This document shows positions 26,721-36,692 of a stretch of 64,000 nucleotides of DNA, in pieces. Under the pieces are notes generated by a model, which saw only the letters and a program-made list of their open reading frames with translations, was not told the DNA's origin and made no database searches. The DNA is taken from positions 62,001 to 126,000 of the forward strand of contig CAZOJI010000006.1 in the NCBI GenBank assembly GCA_964580055.1, given 5' to 3'. Source of the stretch: JBDGYW01 sp964580055 (GTDB lineage: Bacteria > Gemmatimonadota > Gemmatimonadetes > Gemmatimonadales > GWC2-71-9). The first letter of the stretch is position 1; each line of letters opens with the position of its first letter. The position numbers were made by a program, and so were the translations under genes.

Positions 26721-29372
26721 TCAACGATACAACAGCGCGTTGAAGAACATCTCGAGCGTAGAGCGCGCCTGCGCCCGATTGTGGAAGTTGAATCCGAACA
26801 GCACTATTCGGCCGTCTCCGTAGGCGACTTCAAGAGCTGCAGCCTTCTCTCGTATCAGCTCGTCGCCGATCATCCAACCGCTCATAAGCAGCGACTCGTC
26901 TGGATAGGACGCGATGATCTCAACCGGTGTATCCTCCGCTGCGGTATCGTCCTCGGCCGCCTCCGCCGCGCTCTCACCGCCGGCATTCTCATTGGTATCG
27001 TCCTCTTCACCGAGCACAAACACTCGCCCGCGCGAGAAGAATATCATGCCTCGATCGTCCATACCGTAGGCCAGGGGATGATCCGTTCGGAACTCCGCTT
27101 TGAGCAGTGCCCCCGGGCAGTTGAAGCTGTCTGATGGAACTGCTTCCAGCACATTGCGGATCGGCAGATCGAAGTACTCGATCGGTAGATCGCTCGACGC
27201 GTTATTGGTGATGAGCGTACCGCCACCCTCCACGAATTCTTTCAGTTCGCGCACGCCCTCGTCGCCAATGCCGCCGACATAGTCGGGCGGCACAGTGCCT
27301 TTGCGATGGCCTTCTATGATCTGCGATACACGCTGATCGGCGAAGACGAGGACGTCAAATCGCTCGTTGAGTCGACCCGCCTTGATTTCGGCGTTTGTGA
27401 GAGACTCGTATGAGATCCCATACTTGTCGAAGATGTACGTGATCCAACCAGCGTCCATGCTCGCCACCCATGCCTGGTGTAGGCCGATGCGGGGCAATCG
27501 CAGAGCTGTAGTAGAGACGCGTGGACTGCCTGCCCTCAACTGCGCTCCCGTGTTCTCTACGATCTCACGCAGCCGAGTACCCGATATCCTCCCTGTCTGC
27601 GCGACGTAAGCGCCTGCCGCGTAGCGGCGACCGTCCATGGTGAACGGCGCATCTGTCCAACGGACCGCGGCCCCGCTCTGTAGGAGCTGAAACACGGCTC
27701 GTGTGCTGTTGTTGTCAGCGTGATCGAGCACATAGGATGAACCGCCCCCCGAAATATTGCCGGGCATGTCGATCTCATCCACTTGAGTCAACGCGACGTC
27801 GAGCGGCGAAGTCATCTCCCACGTCTCAACACCCATCTGCAGCGGAAGCGTCCACCCGACGCCGTCGTACGGGCGCAGCGGTCCCCCTTCCCAGTCCGCC
27901 GGGCTGACCAATCCCTGCCACAGGTGGGAGTACTTCCTTAGGTCGGGATACTCTTGTCTCTCGAAGATGTTCTTGAGAAAGAGGCCGAACGGCTGGCTCG
28001 TCGGGAGCACGTAGGTGCCCGCTGGATACTCTATGCCGTTGTGCTCGAACGACTCGCCGGCCGTGTAGACCTCGATGCCGTTGATCCTCATTCTCTGCAA
28101 CAACAGGGCTGCGCCGCCTCCATTCGCCTGATCGGCCGGCACTATCCAACCGTATGGCGGCTCGCTGCCGAATCGCTCAACAACGTCGGAACCGGCCTTG
28201 TACTTGTCGTACAACAATTCGTATTTGTACCGTGACGCGATCTCCAACACCGCCATGCACGCCGTCAGGTTGTAGGCGACCGCATCACCAAGCCGCCACC
28301 AGCCGCCCAGCCAGGGACTCGGATAGAAAGCTCCCGGTACGAGGTCTTGGTGGGCCTCCGGGAAATCACGTACGGTGTAATGCTGCGGAGTTGCATACCG
28401 GTATAGCTGGGTCTCGGTCAAAATCGGGACCACGTTGCGCCCCTCTACCACCTGAGTTGCGTACCCCGGGTACCAGGCATCGTAGCGGATACGCGATATC
28501 GCGCCGGGCTGGTCGTTCTCGTCGAACGCCTTGCCCATTGCCGTTCCGATCAGGTTCCTCCAGCGCACTATCAAGGGATGCACATTGGGGTTGGTGGGCT
28601 CGGCGTCCGGCGGAATCCAGATCCGCGCAGGGAACGGTCCGGTCTGATGCTGATTGTAGAGGATCTCCGGATACCATTCACGGGAGTGAGCCCGGTTCAT
28701 GTTTTGAGTCTCCACCAGGTTCGCCATGTAGGAATCGCGGTTGTTGTCGTGGCCCACGTACTTGTGGTACAACCACGGAATGGGGCTCACCTCGTAGGGC
28801 GTGCCTACATTGCTCATGTACCAGTCGGAGACAATCGTCATGCCGTCGGGATTGGCGAAGACCAGCAGGGTGATCACGCTGTCCCTGATCGTGGTGATCT
28901 GCCTGTCGGTGCCGGAAACCAGATCATATGCCAGTTGCGGAAGAAGCTGTGCCGGAGCCACCTCGGTCCCATGCAATCCCCCATCTATCCAAACGATCGT
29001 TCTGCCTTCAGCCGCGAGTTGCCGCGCGTCTTCATCACCAATTCCACGAGCCAGGCTGATATCTCTGTTGATCTCCTTGAATTGATCGACCCTGGCCAGG
29101 TTTGCCGCAGAAGAGATCACACCGTACTTCATCCTCCTGCCGGCAGACGTCTCCCCCATATCGAGGACCGTCATCCGGTCGGTTTGACCGGCGATCTGCT
29201 CGAAGTAACCAATCGCCTGTTCGTACGTAAGGAGATGGAAATCGGCCCCGGGCTTGAAGCCGAAGAAATCCTCGGGTGGTGTGACTTGGGCCTCCAAACC
29301 GGGTAATAGTGGGTTGAGAGCAACAGAAAGCCACAAGAACACGGCGAGAATCACGAACTTGGGGAATTGCAT
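26721..29372 (-). CDS. Large exported M14-family zinc carboxypeptidase
   Basis: 883 residues from ATG 29372 behind GGAGGTTAC. Signal peptide ends near PGLEAQ. The zinc site is GGLHGTE (His134, Glu137) with a third ligand in YNQHQT, and the NRDSYM stretch lies where M14 has its substrate Arg. After residue 420 a long non-peptidase half follows, with a ThuA/glutamine-amidotransferase-like look (FDVLVFADQR, VEGGGTLITNN, GRIVLFGFNFHNRAQ). An acidic, low-complexity insert (EEDDTNENAGGESAAEAAEDD) sits near the C-terminus. It digests peptides outside the cytoplasm, and probably supplies the SusC/SusD uptake system divergently encoded upstream. Confidence 0.88.
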   Translation of the reverse strand: MQFPKFVILAVFLWLSVALNPLLPGLEAQVTPPEDFFGFKPGADFHLLTYEQAIGYFEQIAGQTDRMTVLDMGETSAGRRMKYGVISSAANLARVDQFKEINRDISLARGIGDEDARQLAAEGRTIVWIDGGLHGTEVAPAQLLPQLAYDLVSGTDRQITTIRDSVITLLVFANPDGMTIVSDWYMSNVGTPYEVSPIPWLYHKYVGHDNNRDSYMANLVETQNMNRAHSREWYPEILYNQHQTGPFPARIWIPPDAEPTNPNVHPLIVRWRNLIGTAMGKAFDENDQPGAISRIRYDAWYPGYATQVVEGRNVVPILTETQLYRYATPQHYTVRDFPEAHQDLVPGAFYPSPWLGGWWRLGDAVAYNLTACMAVLEIASRYKYELLYDKYKAGSDVVERFGSEPPYGWIVPADQANGGGAALLLQRMRINGIEVYTAGESFEHNGIEYPAGTYVLPTSQPFGLFLKNIFERQEYPDLRKYSHLWQGLVSPADWEGGPLRPYDGVGWTLPLQMGVETWEMTSPLDVALTQVDEIDMPGNISGGGSSYVLDHADNNSTRAVFQLLQSGAAVRWTDAPFTMDGRRYAAGAYVAQTGRISGTRLREIVENTGAQLRAGSPRVSTTALRLPRIGLHQAWVASMDAGWITYIFDKYGISYESLTNAEIKAGRLNERFDVLVFADQRVSQIIEGHRKGTVPPDYVGGIGDEGVRELKEFVEGGGTLITNNASSDLPIEYFDLPIRNVLEAVPSDSFNCPGALLKAEFRTDHPLAYGMDDRGMIFFSRGRVFVLGEEDDTNENAGGESAAEAAEDDTAAEDTPVEIIASYPDESLLMSGWMIGDELIREKAAALEVAYGDGRIVLFGFNFHNRAQARSTLEMFFNALLYR

Positions 29373-29830
29373 GGCGTAACCTCCAATTTCGGACCTATGA
29401 CGTATTGGGTAACACGAAGATAACAGCAGAGACGGTAGATTATCGCGCTCGGGTCCTCCGTCGGGTCCGCAGAGAGACCAATTGGACTCAGAATGCCCGC
29501 GATGTCAAGTGAGGGAAAGCTGCAGCTCGATTGGGGGAAAACACTAGCTTGAATACCTTGCGAAACGGAGAGATTTTCGGTCAATTGTTGATAGAATCGT
29601 TCTTACAGGCATGCTGCGCCGGCTGGCCACCCGAGTGAGATAGTCTGGTGGCTATGAACAAACGGGTGAGACGTCCGCCGCCTGAACCAACCGCAAACCC
29701 AGGTCTCGCCGATGTTAACTGAGCTTGCCGCACACTGGGTCGTCATAGAACCACGCGGTTCAACCAACTACCTCCTGCTGATTACGTTGATCTGCACCAA
29801 ACAACACACCAATAAGTGAGGAAGGATATT
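29373..29830. other. Divergent promoter region, 458 bp
   Basis: It lies between the M14 peptidase (leftward) and SusC (rightward). No conserved gene was found. A 22-codon frame from 29655 (MNKRVRRPPPEPTANPG) has no RBS or known relatives. Promoters for both flanking genes must be here, but no clear -35/-10 pair could be singled out. Confidence 0.4.
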
Positions 29831-32737
29831 ATGCAAAGATCTGTCAGTACTATCCTTGGAGGCCTTCTGGCAGTTCTGCTGCTCTGCTTGGGGGCATCTC
29901 CAGCACTCGGACAGCAGACCGGCCAGATACGCGGCACGGTCACCGCTGCTGGCACAGGGCGTCCCCTGGAGGGTGCCCAGATTCTGGTCGAGGGACGCAA
30001 TATCCCTGCAGTCACCGATGAGGAAGGCCGATACACCATCACCGGCGTTCCGGTGGGCCGCGTGACGGTCCGCGCCCGCCTGATCGGATACATGACGGTT
30101 GGCCAGGCTTTCAACGTATCCGAGCAGCTTCCCGTCACTGCCGACTTCGAGTTGGAGCGGACGGTAATTCAGCTCGATCAGATCGTTGTCACGGGGACGG
30201 GTCGCGAGGTCGAACGTCGCAAGCTGGCGGCCCCGGTAGACGTCGTCAACATGGACGAACTGATTGAGGCACCCGTATCGGACGTGGCCGAGTTGCTCCA
30301 AGGCAAGATCGCCGGTGGAACCGTCAATGCTACGTCGGCCCAAGGAGGCACCTCCGGGATGATCAACTTCCGCGGAGTAACCAGCGTTTTCGGTAGCCAG
30401 ACGCCGGTTATCTACGTGGACGGCGTCCGGGTGGACAACGACGACAATACGGCCGGTGGAACCGGCGGCGAGCAGTCCTCCGCCCTCGCCGACCTGATCA
30501 CTACCGACATCGAGCGGATCGAGGTCACCAAGGGAGGCGCCGCGAGCACGCTGTACGGTTCGGATGCGGCAACTGGCGTCATTCAGATCTTCACCAAGAG
30601 AGGCTCGCCGGGAGCACCGAGAGTCACGGCGAGAATCGAGCAGGGTTTCGACCAGCCCGAACTCCAGTACATCTTCGACACGGGCACCATCTATCCCGAT
30701 TATGCGGACGAACCTTGGTTCGACGACCAGTGGCTCCGCAACAACTACTTCAAGACCGCACACCACCAGAACTACTATATGGGCGTATCCGGAGGTCGGG
30801 AAGACATCATATACAGCATAAGCGGCCGCATTCAGCATAACGACGGAGTACAGCCGAAGAACGAGGCCCTGCTCTTCAATCTCCGCGGTGCGGTGCAGGC
30901 CGACGTGAACGAGAAGCTCGGCGTCAGATTCAACGCCAACTACACGCGTAACGGATTCGGCCGCCTGTTCAACGGAACGTCCATCGCGGATCCGTTGACC
31001 AGCTTCGAGGTTGGCGACGTCTTCTACTTCTCGGGTGAAGATAACTTCGACGACGCGGGCAGAGTGTTCATGCTCCCGAAAATCGATGAACAGGTCAATA
31101 GATTCCGACTCGGCGCCGGGGTTGACTTACACCAGTCTCGCGTGTTTTCCGCCCGCGGAACGATTGGTTTGGACTACCGTACGAGCCAACAACGGCAGTT
31201 CTCGCCGATCGGCGCCACCGTCGTCAACAACGGAAACGGCAACATCTACAGATATCAGCGCGACTTCACATCAGCGACTCTGGATGTGGGCGGCACGCTC
31301 AGCTATCCCTACGAAGGGACGCTGACATCCGATTTCACCTTCGGTGTGCAGGGCTTCCGCGACGATATCAGCGTCACCGGCATTGACGGCACCGACTTCG
31401 CGCTACCGGGCGCCCCGGAATTCGACGAAGCCGGTACCGTCGACGCCTTCGAGACAAACACCGAGATCTTCAACGGCGGCTTCTACTTCCAGGAAGAGAT
31501 AGGCCTTGTGGATCGGCTTTTCCTGAATGCCGGGCTGAGGTTCGACGCCAACTCCACGTTCGGAGACGAGGTCCAGATCGAAGCCTACCCCAAATTCGGC
31601 GTCAGCTACCTGCTGTCGGATGAAGTGTTCTTCCAGCAGGCACTCGGTGCATTTGTGAACACTCTGAAGCTGCGGTTCGCCTACGGTCAGACCGGGAAAT
31701 TCCCCGAACCATACCTGCGCGACCGTTCCTTTACCTCGACTCAGTTCCGTGGAGAGAGTGCGGCCCGATTCGACAACCCGGGCAATGCCACGCTGGGTCC
31801 CGAGGTCGTAACCACGATCGAGCCCGGTATCGATCTGGCAGTCTTGGATCAGAGGGTCTCCATGCAGTTCACGTACTTTGACGCCAAGACTACCGACGCC
31901 ATGATGTTCGTGCCCGAGCAGCCCGTGACAGGGCTGGGCGCGCAGCTCAGGAACGTCGGCGAGATCACCAATTCCGGTATTGAAGTGGAAATGAACATCA
32001 ACGTCATTGCCACCGACAACCTCCGTTGGGATCTCGGGGCAAACTACAACACTGTTGACAACGAAGTGACTGACCTGGGCGGTCAGGCACCCTTCTTCCT
32101 GGCCGGTGGATCGCGCAACATTCAGCGCGTGGAGGTTGGCCATCCAGTGGGTGCGTGGCTCCTGAGAACCCCGTACGATTCGAACGGCGACGGGCTGCTC
32201 GACTCCGACTCGCTGGCGTTCAGCGGCTCGGCACCGATCCCGACCAATACGGGAAGCTTCAATACGAGCCTTACCCTATTCAACAACCTCACTCTCTCGG
32301 CGAGCGCAGACTGGGCAACCGGTCATCAAGTGTTTGACTGGGGTTCGGCCTGGGCCACTTACAACGGGATTTTCAGACGTGAGCTGATCGAGGAGAATTA
32401 TGAGTGGCCGACCCAACATGACTTGGACGGCAACGAGATCGGCCCCTATTGGTGGTCCTCAGCGATGAGCGAGCTCCTCGTGGACGGGGACTGGCTGAAG
32501 CTGCGTCAGATCTCCGCACGGTGGTCGGTTCCGACGGATATCGCCACCAGGTTCGGGTTCGAGCGCGCTCTCGTATACGGCAGTGTTCGCAACCTGAAGA
32601 TCTGGTCCAAGAATCCAATGATCGATCCGGAACTGAACGGTGTGCGGTCCGCTGAGAACTTGGCGCTCGGTGGTGAGTCCAGCGTGACGCTGTCGCCGCC
32701 GCGACAGTTCAGGTTCGGATTGGAAGTTGGCTTCTAA
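29831..32737 (+). CDS. SusC/RagA-family TonB-linked outer membrane protein
   Basis: 968 residues from ATG 29831 (AGGAAGG, spacing 5). Signal peptide ends at SPALGQQ. A carboxypeptidase-regulatory-like domain (IRGTVTAAGTGRPLEGAQ) covers about 25-105. It is followed by a plug with QIVVTGTG, VAELLQGKIAGG, IYVDGVRVDN, RIEVTKGGAASTLYGSDAA and GVIQIFTKRG, then a 22-strand-type barrel ending FRFGLEVGF with the terminal aromatic. It takes up oligomeric substrates (glycans or peptides) across the outer membrane with TonB energy. The SusD partner gene follows directly. Confidence 0.95.
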   Translation: MQRSVSTILGGLLAVLLLCLGASPALGQQTGQIRGTVTAAGTGRPLEGAQILVEGRNIPAVTDEEGRYTITGVPVGRVTVRARLIGYMTVGQAFNVSEQLPVTADFELERTVIQLDQIVVTGTGREVERRKLAAPVDVVNMDELIEAPVSDVAELLQGKIAGGTVNATSAQGGTSGMINFRGVTSVFGSQTPVIYVDGVRVDNDDNTAGGTGGEQSSALADLITTDIERIEVTKGGAASTLYGSDAATGVIQIFTKRGSPGAPRVTARIEQGFDQPELQYIFDTGTIYPDYADEPWFDDQWLRNNYFKTAHHQNYYMGVSGGREDIIYSISGRIQHNDGVQPKNEALLFNLRGAVQADVNEKLGVRFNANYTRNGFGRLFNGTSIADPLTSFEVGDVFYFSGEDNFDDAGRVFMLPKIDEQVNRFRLGAGVDLHQSRVFSARGTIGLDYRTSQQRQFSPIGATVVNNGNGNIYRYQRDFTSATLDVGGTLSYPYEGTLTSDFTFGVQGFRDDISVTGIDGTDFALPGAPEFDEAGTVDAFETNTEIFNGGFYFQEEIGLVDRLFLNAGLRFDANSTFGDEVQIEAYPKFGVSYLLSDEVFFQQALGAFVNTLKLRFAYGQTGKFPEPYLRDRSFTSTQFRGESAARFDNPGNATLGPEVVTTIEPGIDLAVLDQRVSMQFTYFDAKTTDAMMFVPEQPVTGLGAQLRNVGEITNSGIEVEMNINVIATDNLRWDLGANYNTVDNEVTDLGGQAPFFLAGGSRNIQRVEVGHPVGAWLLRTPYDSNGDGLLDSDSLAFSGSAPIPTNTGSFNTSLTLFNNLTLSASADWATGHQVFDWGSAWATYNGIFRRELIEENYEWPTQHDLDGNEIGPYWWSSAMSELLVDGDWLKLRQISARWSVPTDIATRFGFERALVYGSVRNLKIWSKNPMIDPELNGVRSAENLALGGESSVTLSPPRQFRFGLEVGF

Positions 32738-32787
32738 TGGCGACCACCCAGCTACTGACACGCTCAAGAGAGACAAGAGGAACTGCC

Positions 32788-34257
32788 ATGACTAGATCTA
32801 TGCTAAACAGGTTGCAGCTTGGTTGGGTGATTGTCGCCGCAGCGGCATTCAGCCTGGCCGGTTGTGACTACCTGGACCCTACCCAGGTCGACAATCCGGC
32901 GACTACCGACGAGGACCTGGCACAGGCAGTGGAGCCAACCGCGGCCCTTCTACCGGGGCTTCGTGCGATGTTCGCTCGGGCAGTTGATCCGGTGGGGCCT
33001 GAATTAGTCAGCGACAACTACAACGTTGCCGGTACCGGAATCGATGCGATTTTGGACAATCCCCGCCGGATCACTCCGGACGAGATGGACAGACAGGGGA
33101 GATTCTACGCCTTCGTGCAGGAGCTTCGCGCTCTGGCCGATTTCGTCATCGACGATATCGCCGCCAATGACGAAACGGTCACCGACGATCAACTCGGTGA
33201 GGCCCGGTACTACCGGGGGATGGCCTATCTCTTGATGGCCGAACGGTATGTCGCCGTACCAATCGACACGAACGGGACTCCGGTTACGAGTGCGGATCTG
33301 CTCGATCTCGCCCTAACAGAACTCTCGACGGCTCAGTCGATTGCAGGCACCGAATTCGCCAACGCGAGTACGGCGGCTTTGGCTCGAGCCAATCACCTGG
33401 CCGGGAACGCAACTGCAGCCGAGGCCGCGGCAAACGCGGTTCTTGCGGCAAACCCGAGTTACACTTTCGGTGTGGAATACGATCCCACCACGGTCATCAA
33501 CGGGCCGTTCATTTTTCTCTACCTGCGGGCGCTAAAAGAGATGGAGCCACTGCCACGCCTCGATTTCCTGGATCCGAAATACACCTCTCGGGCGGCACCA
33601 ATTTACATGTCAAAGGCGGAGGAAATGCACCTCCTTCTCGCCGAGGTGGAGTTTGCCGAAGGCAATTGGGCAGCCGGGCGGGAACAGATCGCGTTGGCCA
33701 TCGAGCTGTCCGATTCGAGACCGAGGGTGGCCTTTGACGACGACGACGCAAGGCTGAGCGCCGATCTTTCCGAGCGCCCGCATGATGCGTCGATACTGGT
33801 GCGAGCGGATGAAAACAGCCCTTACCGAGCCGGTTTGGTGCTGTCACGCCCGGGGGTGGTGAGCACCCCTACCGTCTCCGGCACGTCGCTCGTTGCCGAC
33901 AGCATTCGGAATATCGCTCCAGCGGAACAGGAGTCACTGCTTCATGCCCTGTTCCTGGCTCGCCAGGAGATGTTGATGTTGGAAGGACGACGCATGACCG
34001 AGTTGGGCATACGCTTGCCGATATCTCAGGCCGAGATCAACACCAATCCCAACATCGACGACGGCGATCTCGGCACGGAGCCGTTTGTACCGAGCTTCAT
34101 TCCTTCGGAAGGTGAACTCGACAGATTCTCGCCCAGGAGCCCGTATGACGATGACGGCAATCTCACTACTAACGAGATTACCATGATGTGGGACATGAAC
34201 AGGGTACTGGCGCAGAATTGGAACGGGTTTGGACCGGTGGCCGCACCAAACAATTGA
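32788..34257 (+). CDS. RagB/SusD-family surface lipoprotein
   Basis: 489 residues from ATG 32788 behind AGAGGA. Lipobox is SLAGCDYLDPTQVDNP. The helical TPR-like core includes ARYYRGMAYLLMAERYVAVP, the position of the SusD ligand platform. MSKAEEMHLLLAEVEFAEGNW and ALFLARQEMLMLEGRRMTELG in the C-terminal half are typical of SusD. It caps the SusC barrel and delivers ligand. It is 50 bp after susC with a terminator behind it, so the two form a closed operon. No sugar-cleaving enzyme lies next to it, only the M14 peptidase, which suggests peptide rather than glycan uptake. Confidence 0.9.
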   Translation: MTRSMLNRLQLGWVIVAAAAFSLAGCDYLDPTQVDNPATTDEDLAQAVEPTAALLPGLRAMFARAVDPVGPELVSDNYNVAGTGIDAILDNPRRITPDEMDRQGRFYAFVQELRALADFVIDDIAANDETVTDDQLGEARYYRGMAYLLMAERYVAVPIDTNGTPVTSADLLDLALTELSTAQSIAGTEFANASTAALARANHLAGNATAAEAAANAVLAANPSYTFGVEYDPTTVINGPFIFLYLRALKEMEPLPRLDFLDPKYTSRAAPIYMSKAEEMHLLLAEVEFAEGNWAAGREQIALAIELSDSRPRVAFDDDDARLSADLSERPHDASILVRADENSPYRAGLVLSRPGVVSTPTVSGTSLVADSIRNIAPAEQESLLHALFLARQEMLMLEGRRMTELGIRLPISQAEINTNPNIDDGDLGTEPFVPSFIPSEGELDRFSPRSPYDDDGNLTTNEITMMWDMNRVLAQNWNGFGPVAAPNN

Positions 34258-34287
34258 TGCCGGCGGTTATACCCTAACCGTATTCAA

Positions 34288-34330
34288 GGGGTGGCCATGG
34301 TCAAAGCCATGGCCACCCCGTCTTCATTTC
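34288..34330 (+). terminator. Terminator hairpin of the susCD operon
   Basis: A perfect 13-bp inverted repeat, GGGGTGGCCATGG (34288-34300) with CCATGGCCACCCC (34307-34319), has a 6-nt loop and is followed by a T-rich stretch. It lies 30 bp after the SusD stop. Confidence 0.85.
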
Positions 34331-34742
34331 AGGTTGGTGTTTTCGTCTTCCGGATCACTTCGATAACGCCGGCTACCACACCAGTGCCCCAGCGCGTGGT
34401 GGCGTCTGGGCCGCTGATGAACCGGATTTCGGCAATCTCGTGGACCGGAATATCCCGCAGCACGGCGAGATCATCGTAACGCATCGCGTCTATAAACACC
34501 GAGGGAAACTCGCCCTCAGGCTCCATTATTGACGTGGGACCTCTCGGGCGCAGCCACTGAGGCCGTAGTTGCTGCACGACGTCAAAAGCGTTGTTTGCCA
34601 CTACTCCCAGGAGTTCAGATGGCGCAATGCGATCTGCTACGTTGGCTGTATCGTAGGGGACAACCTGCTGCGTGCGAGAAGCACATGCCGATACCAAGAA
34701 AGAGGCGGCACAGAGAGCTGTGATTGTCTGCAAGCTAAACAT
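34329..34742 (-). CDS. Lipoprotein with a TonB-plug-like domain
   Basis: 137 residues from ATG 34742 behind GGAAGG. Lipobox is FLVSAC. After about 70 residues comes PSVFIDAMRYDDLAVLRDIPVHEIAEIRFISGPDATTRWGTGVVAGVIEVI. The order (x-VFID..R, L..IP...I..I....G..A..R+G....GVI.V) copies the last strands of the TonB receptor plug domain, yet no barrel follows. It is convergent with the susCD operon. A regulatory or decoy role with TonB systems is possible. The domain assignment is by pattern and not verified. Confidence 0.6.
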   Translation of the reverse strand: MFSLQTITALCAASFLVSACASRTQQVVPYDTANVADRIAPSELLGVVANNAFDVVQQLRPQWLRPRGPTSIMEPEGEFPSVFIDAMRYDDLAVLRDIPVHEIAEIRFISGPDATTRWGTGVVAGVIEVIRKTKTPT

Positions 34743-34992
34743 GGCATGGGCCTTCCAAACAATTCGGGAGCGCCGCACCACGCGGATCCTCAGAGCCCAG
34801 AGATTCGGCTCACACTCGCGAAGGAAAGCAGCCGCGCCGGGTCATAGTTGATACCGAGGTTCATGCCGATGTGTTCCGGCCCGGTTCCTCAGCCCCTTGG
34901 AATCGCGCCTCCGCAAGTGCAACTTGCGCGCAGAGTAGATGATTGGTTTTTGCGGGACCTGGCATATATCCCATCGTCACGTGTGAGGGACT

Positions 34993-36672
34993 GTGGAACT
35001 CTGGACCGGGCTTCTCGACATATTGGTCCTTTTGATCACCGCCATGGCCTTGGGTGGACTGGCCGATCGGTTCGGCCAGAGCCCGCTGCTCGGCTATTTG
35101 CTCGCCGGCACCCTTCTGGGACCCAACGCCCTCAACTTGGTACAGAGCTACGAAGGCGTGGCCACAATTGCCGAACTCGGGGTCGCGCTACTGCTCTTTA
35201 CCATCGGCCTCGAGTTCTCCTGGCGAACTCTCAGAGCGGTGGGACCGATAGCATTGGGCGGCGGTACAATACAGGTGTGCCTTACGGGCATGGCCGTAGC
35301 CGCCATGTGCCTGGCCCTGGGGTTCGACGGTTCCGCCTCCGTGGCAATCGGAGCTATGGTGGCACTCAGCAGTACCGCCGCGGTGATCCGTCTGCTCGCG
35401 AGCCGCGCAGAGCTCGATGCCGTGCACGGACGCGACGCGCTCGGTATTCTCCTGCTGCAAGACATCGCGGTCGTACCGATAATGCTGCTGATATCAGTAT
35501 TGGGTGGCGGGAGCGGGGCAGCTCAAGTTGGATGGGCTCTTGGGCGTGCGGTGGGAGTTGGCATTGTCCTCGTAGGGGCACTCCACATAGTCCTGAGCTA
35601 CATTCTGCCACTTCTCCTCAGCGCCCAAGTTGCGGCCAAGAACCGGGACGTACCGATACTCCTGGCGATCGTAACGGCGATCGGAGCAGCATGGGCATCT
35701 CATGCGGTGGGATTCTCGCCCGTGCTCGGAGCGTTCCTCGCCGGCATGCTACTGGCTGAATCGCCTTATGCCACGCAGATCAGAGCCGACATCGTGCCGC
35801 TGCGCACTCTGTTTGTGACGCTCTTCTTCAGTTCTATAGGAATGTTGAGCGATCCCGCATGGGCGGCGGAGAACATAGTCCTCCTATTAGTGGTAGTCGC
35901 AATGGTAGTGCTGGGAAAGTCGGCGATCACCACCGGAGTCGTGCGGCTGTTCAGGTGCCCTCTTGGTCAAGCGCTCGCTACCGGAATCGTATTGGCACAG
36001 GTGGGTGAGTTCTCTCTGGTGGTGGCCTCCGTCGCGAGAGAGGGTCAGATCATCGACGAGCACGTCTTCAACCTCTTGGTGGCAACTCTGATAACCACGC
36101 TGTTTCTCACTCCCTACCTCGTGGCCGCCGCCCCTCGGTTGGCTATCCTGGTCGGGCGCTGGTCCACGACATGCGAGAGCGTCCCACGTGGCCACGCCAG
36201 ATCAACGACGGCGGAAACGCATTCCGCTCATGTCGTGATCGTAGGATACGGACCGGCCGGACAACGCGTGGCCGAGGCAATGATGGGATCCCCCGATCAC
36301 GAGATTGCGGTGGTCGAATTGAATCCCAATACGGCGGAAGCCGCGCTGGCGTACGAGCTCACAACGTACATTGGGGACGCCACCAGAGAGGAGGTGCTGG
36401 AACGGGTGCAAGTGAACAGAGCGGCTGCCGTGGTCGTCACGCTACCCGATCCCACCGCGGCTCGACTCGTGGTACAGCGGGTGCGAGGCCTCGCCCCAGA
36501 CACCTTCATCATCGTGCGCGCGCGCTACCACGTGCATCGCTGGCAGTTGAACGCCGCCGGAGCACACGCCGTAGTGGATGAAGAGGACCAGGTTGGACTC
36601 AGCATCGCATCATCGGTTTCGGAGCACCTGAGACAACTCGAGGCCGGCAAATCGCATCAGCCACCGGATTGA
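34993..36672 (+). CDS. KefB-type cation:proton antiporter with TrkA-N domain
   Basis: 559 residues from GTG 34993 with GAGGGA upstream. The first 390 or so residues form a CPA2 membrane domain of about 12 helices: GGLADRFGQSPLLGYLLAGTLLGPNAL, LLLFTIGLEFSW, LSSTAAVIRLL, GRDALGILLLQDIAVVP and GFSPVLGAFLAGMLLAESPYA. After a linker, an NAD-binding RCK/TrkA-N domain starts at HVVIVGYGPAGQRVAEAM and runs through TTYIGDATREEVLERV. It exports potassium or sodium in exchange for protons, gated by nucleotide. It stands alone between two leftward genes. Confidence 0.9.
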   Translation: MELWTGLLDILVLLITAMALGGLADRFGQSPLLGYLLAGTLLGPNALNLVQSYEGVATIAELGVALLLFTIGLEFSWRTLRAVGPIALGGGTIQVCLTGMAVAAMCLALGFDGSASVAIGAMVALSSTAAVIRLLASRAELDAVHGRDALGILLLQDIAVVPIMLLISVLGGGSGAAQVGWALGRAVGVGIVLVGALHIVLSYILPLLLSAQVAAKNRDVPILLAIVTAIGAAWASHAVGFSPVLGAFLAGMLLAESPYATQIRADIVPLRTLFVTLFFSSIGMLSDPAWAAENIVLLLVVVAMVVLGKSAITTGVVRLFRCPLGQALATGIVLAQVGEFSLVVASVAREGQIIDEHVFNLLVATLITTLFLTPYLVAAAPRLAILVGRWSTTCESVPRGHARSTTAETHSAHVVIVGYGPAGQRVAEAMMGSPDHEIAVVELNPNTAEAALAYELTTYIGDATREEVLERVQVNRAAAVVVTLPDPTAARLVVQRVRGLAPDTFIIVRARYHVHRWQLNAAGAHAVVDEEDQVGLSIASSVSEHLRQLEAGKSHQPPD

Positions 36673-36692
36673 GTTCATCTTCGTAGCGGAGC

